55,569 nt of DNA. It comes from Ignavibacteriales bacterium. Lineage in GTDB: Bacteria; Bacteroidota; Ignavibacteria; Ignavibacteriales; SURF-24. The stretch covers positions 1 to 55,569 of the forward strand of contig QZKB01000095.1 in NCBI GenBank assembly GCA_003599415.1. The letters run 5' to 3'. The position numbers and the translations under genes were made by a program. Of the stretch, positions 36,170 to 44,724 are shown piece after piece (within the stretch, counting starts at the first letter, position 1; each line of letters opens with the position of its first letter). The notes beneath the pieces are model-generated. The model searched no databases, had not been told where the DNA came from, and saw only the letters and a list, made by a program, of their open reading frames with translations.

Positions 36170-36826
36170 ATGGATGAAAAAGATAAAATACTCATAGTTG
36201 AGGATGAAGAAGATACAAGATATATTCTTGACAGGCTCCTTTCTAAAAATAACTATGAAGTTAAAACTGCAGTTAACGGGGAAGATGCAATAAAATGCCT
36301 TGCCGATTTCAAACCAAAAGTAATAATTGCCGACTGGACAATGCCTATTATTGACGGCATTGAACTTTGCAACATAATTAAGAAAGATGAACGTTATAAA
36401 CTGATTTATTATATCCTGCTTACTGCACGGGCTTCACTTAAAGACAGAATTACAGGGTTGGATATTGGAGCGGATGAATTTCTTGTTAAGCCGATTGAAA
36501 ACCAGGAGTTGCTTGCAAGAATACGCTCGGGTATAAGAATTCATAACCTGCAGGAAGAACTTACAAAGATAGAACATAATAAAGCTGTTCTAACAATGGC
36601 TACAACAATCGGTCATCAGATAAATAATCCGCTTGGCAGTTTGGTTTTAACTTTAAACGGTCTCGAATCCGAACTTAAAAAATCCGATAAGGAAAAATTT
36701 GAAGAGGATTTTAAACTTATAAACGAAGCTATTGAAAGAATCAAAAAATTTGTTGGCGCATTAACAAATCTTCAGAATCCTGAAGTGGTTGGCTATACTG
36801 ACGAGAGCAAGATGATAAAACTTTAA
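36170..36826 (+). CDS. Response regulator fused to a histidine-containing DHp-like domain, no ATPase domain
   Basis: The 218-residue protein has a receiver (residues 5-122) with acidic pocket Glu11/Asp12, phospho-acceptor Asp55 in IIADWTMP, Thr85 and Lys107-Pro108. Residues about 125-200 are helical, with an H-box-like TIGHQINNPLGSLVLTLNGLE (His149) and a second helix LINEAIERIKKFVGALTNLQ, resembling a HisKA dimerisation domain. No HATPase_c follows. It might act as a phosphotransfer protein (Asp to His or the reverse) or as a dimeric regulator. It follows the sigma gene by 90 bp. Confidence 0.88.
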   Translation: MDEKDKILIVEDEEDTRYILDRLLSKNNYEVKTAVNGEDAIKCLADFKPKVIIADWTMPIIDGIELCNIIKKDERYKLIYYILLTARASLKDRITGLDIGADEFLVKPIENQELLARIRSGIRIHNLQEELTKIEHNKAVLTMATTIGHQINNPLGSLVLTLNGLESELKKSDKEKFEEDFKLINEAIERIKKFVGALTNLQNPEVVGYTDESKMIKL

Positions 36827-36966
36827 TGTTCTGAAGACTACCGGATACTCATGATGGTAGTTCAATTGGAAATCAAAGGTAATATAATAGTAACTCATTT
36901 GTAATTTTTATAATCTTACCCACTTTTAAATTTTTCAACCTTATAACTTTCAACTGTACTTAGTTT

Positions 36967-37041
36967 GTTTAAATGCCTGAACACTTCATCTAACGGTTTA
37001 CATTAACGCAAACGACCAATAAAACATTCAGGCATCCAAAC
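36967..37041. repeat. Intergenic inverted repeat
   Basis: GTTTAAATGCCTGAA (36967-36981) and the complement of 37027-37041 (GTTTGGATGCCTGAA) match at 13 of 15 positions, with a 45-bp spacer. It lies between convergent genes and has no T-run. It could be a mobile palindromic element or a long hairpin protecting transcript ends. Confidence 0.5.
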
Positions 37042-37071
37042 GGTCAATAATCAAATCCTTTTCTAAAAATT

Positions 37072-39150
37072 TTATTTTACAACAGTAGATAGGGCTTTTT
37101 CAACAGCGCCAAGCATTGCTTCCGCTCCAACCACATTGCTTGTTGCATTTTTCATCCATAGATCAGGCGCGATATTACCCTGTATTGCCATGCGTTCAAA
37201 CTCTTTTCCGATATTGCCTGCTTTTTTCATTTGCTCTTCAATCTGGAAAGCAATAAGATGACCAACAGGATAATCCGGTAAATAAAGGAAAGCATCAATC
37301 ATATGCGAATAGATTGCAAGGAGATTAACGTCTTTTTGATTGAGTACCGGTGCATAATATTTATTCCACAGATCAACTGCCATTTTTAAAGTCGCTTCTT
37401 TAAGCTGTGCAGGAGTAGCATCGGGATGAGCATACATCCAGCGCCAAACTTCAATGTCAAGAAGGGCGACACCGGCAATTTCAAAAGTAGCCCAGAAATC
37501 ATTCAGAACTTTTAATGCCTCGGCATTCTTATCATCATTTTCAAGTCCAAGCAGCATCAGGTCGTTTGCCTGGAAAACAAAAGCGAAAGCCTCTGTAAAT
37601 GCTGTGTTCGGTACTCCCTGCAGCAAAGTATGATCGATACTGTTAAGTGATAATGTTTGTTCTACGTTATGACCAAGTTCATGAACTGCAATGTTAAATC
37701 CCTTATAGTCCATTCCACCTTTTCCAATCCTGGTTCTCAGTCTTGCTTTAACATCTTTCATGGCAGCGCCCATTGCATGTCCGGAACCTCTTGCTGGATC
37801 GACTGCAATATTCTTAGCAAGAAAATCAGCTTTGTCTTTCGGGAAACCAAGTTTAACAAGAATATTCGGAATGTCATCTTCAAATGCCTTAGCGCTTGGA
37901 TATTTTGAAGTAACTATTTTATTCAGTTCTTCTTCAGAATATTTTCCTCTTGGTAAAAATCCATTGTACCAAATATCAAACGGTTCAAGTTTTCTTCCCA
38001 ATCTTTTTTCAATTAAAGCGGCAACTTTTAAAAGTAATGGAGATGAAACTACATCTTCTAATATTTTCTTTACTCTTGATTCAGGAATTTGCCTGTCGAG
38101 ATTAAATTTTCTGTCGATTAAAGTGGGGGCATTCGGAGAATAAGGGTCTGCCATTCTTGAAGCCAGATATGTATTCAATAAAACTTTGTAGCGAGTGTCC
38201 GGCTCAGGTGAATTTGAAATTTCTTTATTTTCTTTTCCCTCGTTCTCAAAATCTTTAACAGATGATTTTGTTACTTCATTTGTATAAGGATTCCAGTCAA
38301 CAGCAGGATTATCAATTACAACATAAGGAATTGTCTGGGTAACAATTCTTTCCATAACTTTTTGAATAGTCCTTTGCTTCTCAATTCCGTTAGTCTTGTT
38401 GCCGTAGTTGGCTTTTATTTCGTCTCGTAAATTCCAGTGTGAAAGTAAACGCAGCTTTGCGGGAAACAACCTGTTCCCGTCTTTATCAACAAGATGATGC
38501 ATCCAGATGTTATAACCTGAAATATATTGGTCCGCTTCAGATGCTGCACGGGAAATTTCAAGATTAATGTTTGCCGGTAAACGCATTGAAAATCTTTGTC
38601 CAAGCCTTGCCTCTGCCCACTTTTTACGCGACCAGTTTTCACCATACTTTAATTGTTCATCAAGAGTTGATGCCGGGAAGTTTAACAAAATTATAAAAGC
38701 AATTTTGTTTGCAAAGAAATCATCGGTTATATGAGCAGATGGATTATAAGCAGCGAATAATTCATCAACAGGTAAAATATTTCCAAGATCTAAATCTACC
38801 TGCAATCTCAATTCTCTGCCTGTCTCAGCCATATGCCCGTCAATCTTTTCCAGAATTCTTTCAATCCGGCTAAAAGCTTCATCTCTTTCTTTTTCATTTT
38901 TAATAAAGCCGGATTTTACGAATTGTTCAAAGACATCTTTATTCCCGTCTTCTTCATACCAGAAGCCGGCAACCTGCTCTAATCCTTTTTGAAACCTGGT
39001 CAAACTTTCTTTATCGGTAATTTCCTTGCCGAATGAATCTTTAAGTGATTTAACCGAGTTATCCATCCACCCAGGCTTTTGTGCTTTAGTATTAATAGTT
39101 AACATAAATATTGTAATAAGTATTGTTATTAAAGTTGATTTTAAGTTCAT
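37072..39150 (-). CDS. Secreted HEXXH zinc metallopeptidase (M2/M3-like gluzincin)
   Basis: The start is placed at ATG 39150, which has GAGGA five bases upstream; a TTG 12 bases earlier is less likely. The 692-residue protein has a signal peptide (1-23, ending NTKAQ). The zinc motif is HELGH (His490, Glu491, His494) and a likely third ligand Glu520 in FTEAFAFVFQ, 26 residues after the second His, the spacing seen in gluzincins of the M2/M3 type. LYLPDYPVGHLIAFQIEEQM near the C-terminus also recalls that fold. I cannot assign it to a named family. It is probably periplasmic or released, acting on peptides. No T9SS tail. Confidence 0.78.
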   Translation of the reverse strand: MNLKSTLITILITIFMLTINTKAQKPGWMDNSVKSLKDSFGKEITDKESLTRFQKGLEQVAGFWYEEDGNKDVFEQFVKSGFIKNEKERDEAFSRIERILEKIDGHMAETGRELRLQVDLDLGNILPVDELFAAYNPSAHITDDFFANKIAFIILLNFPASTLDEQLKYGENWSRKKWAEARLGQRFSMRLPANINLEISRAASEADQYISGYNIWMHHLVDKDGNRLFPAKLRLLSHWNLRDEIKANYGNKTNGIEKQRTIQKVMERIVTQTIPYVVIDNPAVDWNPYTNEVTKSSVKDFENEGKENKEISNSPEPDTRYKVLLNTYLASRMADPYSPNAPTLIDRKFNLDRQIPESRVKKILEDVVSSPLLLKVAALIEKRLGRKLEPFDIWYNGFLPRGKYSEEELNKIVTSKYPSAKAFEDDIPNILVKLGFPKDKADFLAKNIAVDPARGSGHAMGAAMKDVKARLRTRIGKGGMDYKGFNIAVHELGHNVEQTLSLNSIDHTLLQGVPNTAFTEAFAFVFQANDLMLLGLENDDKNAEALKVLNDFWATFEIAGVALLDIEVWRWMYAHPDATPAQLKEATLKMAVDLWNKYYAPVLNQKDVNLLAIYSHMIDAFLYLPDYPVGHLIAFQIEEQMKKAGNIGKEFERMAIQGNIAPDLWMKNATSNVVGAEAMLGAVEKALSTVVK

Positions 39151-39228
39151 CTGTTTCCTCAAATTCTTTTGAGCTATTTAAAAATGAGTTTTATTACTAT
39201 CCTCTGATTATCAGCTTCTGTCAACTGA

Positions 39229-40197
39229 TCAGATTTTTCTAATCAGCATTATTGTCTGATCATCGGTTCTGTTTTCGGATCCCGAATATTCGCGGACTTC
39301 ATTTAGAATCTTATTGCTGATATGTTTAGGCGAAAAATCTGTAAGCGGGTTTACAAAATCAAGCAATCTTTCCACACCAAATTCTTTTCCATTTCTTAAT
39401 GCTTCGGTAATTCCATCTGAATACAAAAGAAGACTTTCACCTGTTTCCAGATTGTAATTTTTAATTTCATATGTACTCTGGCAAAAGAGGCCAAGCGGAA
39501 ACCCGCGGACATCAAGGATTTTACAATTTCCACTTAACAGGATTGGCTGCACATGTCCGGCATTACAAACTTCAATTCTGCCTTTCTCATCTGCTTTAAT
39601 GCAAAGTAATGTAGCATAATGTGAGGTAAGCGTGCTTTCACAAAATAGCCTGTTTGCCCGGGAAAGTAATTCTTCCAATGGTAAACCAACAGAGATAAGA
39701 CTATGAAACATAGCGTGCATATGGGTCATAAGCATAGAAGCCGCAAAACCCTTTCCGGATACATCACCAACAATAAAGTAAGTTTCACTTCCCGTATTCA
39801 GTATGTCGCAATAATCGCCGCTTACAGGTCCTGCCGGTTCATAGATGTAATTAAAATCCCATCCGTTAAGAACAAGATTATTTTTAGGAAGCAAGGCCTT
39901 TTGTATGCTCGAAGATAATTCAATATCCTCTTCAAGATTTTTTTGCTGCACTGTTGAAAGGTGATCAATGCAGAAACGCATCAGCGGATCTGCCAATAAT
40001 CTTTCCTTTTCAATACTATCATGGCATACTTCGCACAAACCGTATGTTCCGGTATCAAGACGTTCGAGTGCGGAATCTACCTCCTTTAGCAATCCAACAA
40101 GTTGAGAAGATTTTTCGGTTTTTGTAATTGCAATTTCAAGCCGTGTTTTTCTGTCAGTCAGCTTTGCCCTTATTTCATCGGTATTTAATTCAAACAT
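39229..40197 (-). CDS. DksA/TraR-like zinc finger fused to SpoIIE/RsbU-type PP2C phosphatase
   Basis: The 322-residue protein starts with a helical region and a DksA/TraR-type finger, ALERLDTGTYGLCEVCHDSIEKERLLADPLMRFCIDH (about 43-79), with ligands Cys55, Cys58, Cys76 and His79. The spacing is that of DksA, but the last Cys is His. The rest (about 85-320) is a SpoIIE-family PP2C phosphatase: SSIQKALLP, YEPAGPVSGDYCDI, FIVGDVSGKGFAASMLMTH, LLLYSDGITEA and NRTDDQTIMLIRK. Such phosphatases dephosphorylate anti-anti-sigma factors. A strong GGAGAGAAA Shine-Dalgarno precedes ATG. The zinc-ribbon gene is upstream on the same strand. Confidence 0.9.
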   Translation of the reverse strand: MFELNTDEIRAKLTDRKTRLEIAITKTEKSSQLVGLLKEVDSALERLDTGTYGLCEVCHDSIEKERLLADPLMRFCIDHLSTVQQKNLEEDIELSSSIQKALLPKNNLVLNGWDFNYIYEPAGPVSGDYCDILNTGSETYFIVGDVSGKGFAASMLMTHMHAMFHSLISVGLPLEELLSRANRLFCESTLTSHYATLLCIKADEKGRIEVCNAGHVQPILLSGNCKILDVRGFPLGLFCQSTYEIKNYNLETGESLLLYSDGITEALRNGKEFGVERLLDFVNPLTDFSPKHISNKILNEVREYSGSENRTDDQTIMLIRKI

Positions 40198-40281
40198 TTT
40201 CTCTCCGTAAAAACTTCAATCTGTCATTCATTAATTAGACGGTTATGGGTTCCGGTAATATTATATCCAAATTTTTTCTTG

Positions 40282-40584
40282 TTATTTAAAAATGCCGAAG
40301 AATTTTTCCAGTCCTTTCTTTTCCATTGCAGAAACCTGCTCTAATTCACCTTTATCCAACCAAACGCCTCCACACCCGGAGCATTGGTCAATCCTGATAT
40401 TTTTATAATCTATTTCAACTATTTTCATTCCGCATTTTGGGCAATGCATAAAGTGAAGGTCTTTTAATTTTGCTCGTTCTTCCTCAAGCATTTTTTTCTG
40501 ATTTTCCGCCGCAAGTTTTTTCTTTCTTTCAAGTTCCTCTTTAGCAATATATTCTTCTTCTAATTTGCTCGGTTTTACAGGCAT
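40282..40584 (-). CDS. TFIIB-type zinc-ribbon protein
   Basis: The 100-residue protein has a charged coiled-coil N-terminal half (EEEYIAKEELERKKKLAAENQKK... region, 8-42) and a zinc ribbon CPKCG (about 48-52) ... CSGCGGVWLDKGEL (about 69-82), as in the zf-TFIIB domain family. Function in bacteria unknown. The Shine-Dalgarno AAAGGAGG is very strong. It is 27 bp downstream of the outer-membrane protein gene and about 85 bp upstream of the phosphatase gene, suggesting one transcript. Confidence 0.85.
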   Translation of the reverse strand: MPVKPSKLEEEYIAKEELERKKKLAAENQKKMLEEERAKLKDLHFMHCPKCGMKIVEIDYKNIRIDQCSGCGGVWLDKGELEQVSAMEKKGLEKFFGIFK

Positions 40585-40611
40585 TGTTTCCTCCTTTATA
40601 ATTTTTTTGAT

Positions 40612-41475
40612 TTAGATTATAATTTCAACTTTAGCTAAGAAAAGTCCTTTAGTGTATTTATTAATTGAAGACTTAAGCATATATCCGTAATTCAAACCAA
40701 CGTTAAATGAACTTATGCGGTATTCCAGTCCTGCCGAAATGATATTATTTCTTCTAAGCAGTTCATAATCATTAGCGGCAGAAAGATTAAATACTCCTAT
40801 AAGTTCAACATTAAAAAGGAAATTATCAAAAAGAATTCCTGCTGAAGTTCCGTAATCTAAAAACACTTCTGCATCCGGATTGGGCGCATCACTTGTGGGA
40901 ATCCACAATCTCGGTCCAGTTTCCACAGCTATAATATAATTCCTGTCAAGTCTTTCCATATATGAATAGTAACCAAAGACGCAATAATTATTCTTTGGAA
41001 TATAATCCCTGAAATTGAAAGTGTAGAAATCAGCAGTAAAGACAGGGAATGTTAAACCGAAAGCGAAATGATCGATATTACTGTTCATTGATTCCGGTTT
41101 CATTTGTAATAAGAAACTTATGTTTCCATATCCTGTTGTAGAATTTGATTGGATATACGAACCATAACTTTCCTTAAAAGAGAATTGTGTAAAAGGAAGT
41201 CGTATTTCTAAATTAAATTTTTTACTCACCGGAAAATTAACATACAGGTTATAATTGGAAATGCTGTTGTAGATCAGGTAATTCCTTATATCAGGATGCT
41301 GATACTGGAAGCCGACACGGCGTTTATCCATCGGGATATTGTGCAGGTAAGTAAACGAATGCTCATAATAATTTTCAAATGATTGCGCCGGAGTAATAAC
41401 CGGGTTATCCGCCATCGTTCTGCTTGATAGGGTGCATATTAATAATGCCAAAAAATATAAAACTTTAATTTTCAT
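40612..41475 (-). CDS. Outer-membrane beta-barrel protein of unknown function
   Basis: The 287-residue protein has a signal peptide (1-22, ending TMA) and a pattern of alternating strands with aromatic residues (FGLTFPVFTADFYTF, YCVFGYYSYMERL, AGILFDNFLFNVELIGVFNLS, FNVGLNYGYML), ending in a strand (GLFLAKVEIII). This fits a small transmembrane barrel of 10-12 strands. No family recognised. It leads a likely transcript with the zinc-ribbon and DksA-PP2C genes. Confidence 0.7.
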   Translation of the reverse strand: MKIKVLYFLALLICTLSSRTMADNPVITPAQSFENYYEHSFTYLHNIPMDKRRVGFQYQHPDIRNYLIYNSISNYNLYVNFPVSKKFNLEIRLPFTQFSFKESYGSYIQSNSTTGYGNISFLLQMKPESMNSNIDHFAFGLTFPVFTADFYTFNFRDYIPKNNYCVFGYYSYMERLDRNYIIAVETGPRLWIPTSDAPNPDAEVFLDYGTSAGILFDNFLFNVELIGVFNLSAANDYELLRRNNIISAGLEYRISSFNVGLNYGYMLKSSINKYTKGLFLAKVEIII

Positions 41476-41889
41476 AATTAAAATCCCCTCCTTTTAAATT
41501 AAAAGAAAGCTCTTATCTTGAAGCAAGAAAATATATCCTTTCAAAATCAATAGCAAATAGGTTTTTAAGGATTTTCTTACTCCGATTTAGAAAAAGAAAA
41601 CACTTATATGTTATTAACAAAACTCACCCCAACCTGCTATCGCAGGTTTTCCCCTCTCTTGGCAAGAGAGGGGATTTTTGTCGTTTCATTCAAGAGGGGT
41701 GAGTTAAAATACTACTTTTTGTTTTTCTCCTAATTGTTAAATTCTTTTTCTTCTTCTCTTTTCTTTATTCCTTGTTCTTTGATCCATTTATATAATTCCA
41801 TATAGGAATTAAGGATTTTCTTACTTTTCTTTCCCGCCTTATTTTGTTAATTTCTAAATCAAAAATTGTAGAAAATGAGGGATATTTTT
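41476..41889. other. Intergenic region with MITE-like element
   Basis: About 410 bp between divergent genes. It contains the palindromic element 41621-41705; the rest is A+T-rich and presumably holds promoters for the barrel-protein gene and the subtilase gene. A short direct repeat (AGGAATTAAGGATTTTCTTACT-like, near 41800 and 41565) is also visible. Confidence 0.5.
41621..41705. repeat. MITE-like palindromic element with 10-bp terminal inverted repeats
   Basis: Ends AACTCACCCC (41621-41630) and GGGGTGAGTT (41696-41705) are exact inverted repeats. Inside are two perfect hairpins: AACCTGC/GCAGGTT (41631-41637/41642-41648) and CCCCTCTCTT/AAGAGAGGGG (41651-41660/41664-41673). The CTCACCC ends and the CCCTCTC..GAGAGGG hairpin are shared with the in-frame element at 2936-2984. 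No open reading frame, so movement would need a transposase in trans. Confidence 0.85.
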
Positions 41890-44724
41890 ATGAAATATAA
41901 GTTGATTTTTTTATTGGCTTTACTAACTGCTTTCCGGTTGTTTAGCCAGGAATCATCACAAACTTTCCTTTCACTTAAAACAACAGGTGTTGAAGATTTT
42001 ATTAAGGCTAATCCAACTTACGACGGTAGAGGAACTATTGTAATTGTACTTGATACAGGCGTTGATCCCGGCGTTGATGGCCTTCTTAAAACATCTGCCG
42101 GAGAAACGAAAGTAATTGACCTGATGGATTTTACCGGTCAGGGTGATGTTAAACTTTTTGAAGCGGAACTTATAAATGAAAATGGTGAAACTGTTGCACG
42201 CAACGAAGCCGGTAAACTTACAGTTACGGGATTAAATAAACTTGAATACAAATCCGATGACAATAAATATCTTATCGGTAACTTTGATGAAGACAGGTTT
42301 CGAAATTCAAATGCCGGAATTAAAGATTTAAACGGCAATAGTAAGAATGATGATAATTATATCATTATCGTTTTTAAAACTTCGCTTGCCGGTGAAGCAT
42401 TCTGGATTGCTTACATTGATGCAAATGCCGATGGTAAAATTTCTGATGAGAAGCCATTGCGCAGCTACAAAGAGAAACAGGATACTTTTCAAATCTTAAA
42501 TCCAAACAAGTTTCCTTACTTCACTTTTGCTTTAAATATTTTTCCTGATGAAAAATTAGTAAATGTATTTTTTGATGACGGCGCACATGGTACGCACTGT
42601 GCAGGAATTGCTGCCGGATACCAGATTGGTAAATCTGATAACTTTAATGGCGTAGCGCCCGGAGCAAAAGTAATCGGACTTAAGATTGGCGATAATTCAA
42701 ATGCGGGCGGAGCAACTATTACAGGTAGTATGAAGAAAGCATATTTATATGCAGATAAAATTTCCAAAGAGAAAAAAGAACCCTGCATTATTAACATGAG
42801 TTTTGGTATCGGTTCTGCAATTGAAGGTGATGCCGATATGGAAAAATTTCTCGACGATCTTTTAAAGAAAAATCCTTACCTGTATGTTTGTGTTTCTAAC
42901 GGTAATAATGGTCCGGGAATTTCGACCGCTGGTTTACCGGCATCTTCCAGGTATGTGTTTTCATCCGGGGCGGTTTTAGCCCAGGATGTTGGGAGAGATG
43001 ATTATGGTTCTTCAATAAAAGAAAATATAATCCTTCATTTTAGTTCACGCGGAGGTGAGGTTGCTAAACCTGATATTTGTACACCGGGCGCTGCAACGTC
43101 ATCTGTAACAGATTGGTCAGGTGGAGATAAAATGTGGGGTACAAGTATGGCTTCTCCGTACTCTGCAGGTGTAATGGCATTACTGCTTAGCGCGGCAAAC
43201 CAGAAATTTGCAGGAGTAAAAATTTCTTCTCAGCTTTTATTTAAAGCTGTAAGAAACAGCGCCGATAAGATGGAAGGTTATACCGCACTTGATTACGGCG
43301 GTGGTTTTGTAAATGTTCCTAATGCATTTAAACTACTTGAAAAATATATAAACGAAAAGCAGATAGAAAAATTCCAGGATTATAATATTTCTTCCTTTGC
43401 ACCAAATATGCCGAAGAGTAAAGCACAGTGCTTATATATTCGTAATGGAAGTACCTTAACCGAGAATGATAAATTTCAATTTAATATTTCAAGAGTAAAT
43501 CCTGATTCCAAAGAAAAATTTTACAGAATATATAATCTTGTAAGCGATAACGATTGGTTAATTCCTCTTCAGAAGAAAACATATATAAGAAATAATGCTC
43601 CAAGTTCTGTTACGGTTATCTTTGATAAAACAAAGATGAAAGAGCCGGGGTTGTACACCGGAAGAATTACTGCTTATCGTGATGATAAAACAAAATTCCA
43701 GGAATTTGAATTACAGGCAACAGTTGTAATTCCTTATGAATTTACGACTAACAATAGTTACGAAATGAACTGGACTAACGAAACACTAATGCCCGGCAGA
43801 CATAAAAGATATTACCTTAATATTCCACCTGGTGCAAGTGTTATGACTGTAAAGTTTGCCAATGAGAACGGTAAATATGCTAATGTTCTTTACCGGCTAT
43901 TTGATCCGGACGGTGTTAATGTTTTCACTTCTCCAACTGTTAATACAAACGGTGAAGAAAGTTTTTCAATAAATAATCATCAGGCTCTTGTTCCCGGCGT
44001 TTACGAATTAGTTGTTCACGGACATTTTCTTGCAACGAATCTTTCAACATATAATCTTTCTGTTGAGTTTGGTGGAGTGAAACCGGAACAAGGTTTAACA
44101 TTAACACCTTCAGATGGTAAAGCAGAATTTGTTAATTACTTTAACCAGATTAAACAATTTGAGTTTAGTGGTGAACTGTTGGGCTTTCAGAAATCTTTTA
44201 TAGCCAAGCTTGATAAGAGTGACAAATACGTTTATCCTTTCGTGTTAAGGAAAGGTGAGCTTACAAAATCTTTTAACATTGAAGTGAGCAAAGAAGACTT
44301 TAACAAGGTAACGGATTTTTCTCTTTTAATTTTTGATGAGAAAGGAAATGCACTTGTAAAAAGCGGGCTTGATTATCCGCTTGGTGATATTGAAATAACA
44401 AATACATTTGAAAATGCCGACAGCACTAATCTTAAGCTTGTTATCGTTCCGGCATTCGTTAGCGAGCCGGGCGATATGAAAGTAAATGTTGTCGAAACGA
44501 CCAACGTAAAATCGATCCAGTCTTTCCAGGTGCAGAATGGTTTATCCAACAGGGTTGAGTTTTATCCTACAATAAAAAAACATATTAATATTTACGCACC
44601 CAAACCGAATTTCTATTTTCCAAAGGATTCCAATCCTTACGGAACTATATATTTGAAATCAACAAAATCAGATAAACAGGAAATGGAATTTCCTTTTTTA
44701 CTACTAAATGAAGGAGATAAATAA
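41890..44724 (+). CDS. Tripeptidyl-peptidase-II-like subtilisin family (S8) protease
   Basis: I start at ATG 41890 (GAGGG eight bases upstream; signal peptide MKYKLIFLLALLTAFRLFSQ); an ATG five codons earlier lacks a Shine-Dalgarno. The 944-residue protein has the S8 triad: Asp55 in VLDTGVDPGVDGL, His233 in GAHGTHCAG and Ser419 in GTSMASP, with Asn337 in VSNGNNGPG. The 178-residue insertion between Asp and His and DTGVDPG.DGL...VIDLMDFTGQGDV are hallmarks of tripeptidyl-peptidase II relatives. The C-terminal half is beta-rich. Unlike cytosolic TPP II it carries a signal peptide. Its stop overlaps the start of the oligopeptide transporter gene. Confidence 0.9.
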   Translation: MKYKLIFLLALLTAFRLFSQESSQTFLSLKTTGVEDFIKANPTYDGRGTIVIVLDTGVDPGVDGLLKTSAGETKVIDLMDFTGQGDVKLFEAELINENGETVARNEAGKLTVTGLNKLEYKSDDNKYLIGNFDEDRFRNSNAGIKDLNGNSKNDDNYIIIVFKTSLAGEAFWIAYIDANADGKISDEKPLRSYKEKQDTFQILNPNKFPYFTFALNIFPDEKLVNVFFDDGAHGTHCAGIAAGYQIGKSDNFNGVAPGAKVIGLKIGDNSNAGGATITGSMKKAYLYADKISKEKKEPCIINMSFGIGSAIEGDADMEKFLDDLLKKNPYLYVCVSNGNNGPGISTAGLPASSRYVFSSGAVLAQDVGRDDYGSSIKENIILHFSSRGGEVAKPDICTPGAATSSVTDWSGGDKMWGTSMASPYSAGVMALLLSAANQKFAGVKISSQLLFKAVRNSADKMEGYTALDYGGGFVNVPNAFKLLEKYINEKQIEKFQDYNISSFAPNMPKSKAQCLYIRNGSTLTENDKFQFNISRVNPDSKEKFYRIYNLVSDNDWLIPLQKKTYIRNNAPSSVTVIFDKTKMKEPGLYTGRITAYRDDKTKFQEFELQATVVIPYEFTTNNSYEMNWTNETLMPGRHKRYYLNIPPGASVMTVKFANENGKYANVLYRLFDPDGVNVFTSPTVNTNGEESFSINNHQALVPGVYELVVHGHFLATNLSTYNLSVEFGGVKPEQGLTLTPSDGKAEFVNYFNQIKQFEFSGELLGFQKSFIAKLDKSDKYVYPFVLRKGELTKSFNIEVSKEDFNKVTDFSLLIFDEKGNALVKSGLDYPLGDIEITNTFENADSTNLKLVIVPAFVSEPGDMKVNVVETTNVKSIQSFQVQNGLSNRVEFYPTIKKHINIYAPKPNFYFPKDSNPYGTIYLKSTKSDKQEMEFPFLLLNEGDK

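Noticed and set aside
36837..36861. ACTACC/GGTAGT stem after the REC-DHp gene
   Set aside because: Six-base stem with a 13-base loop and no T-run; too weak for a terminator.
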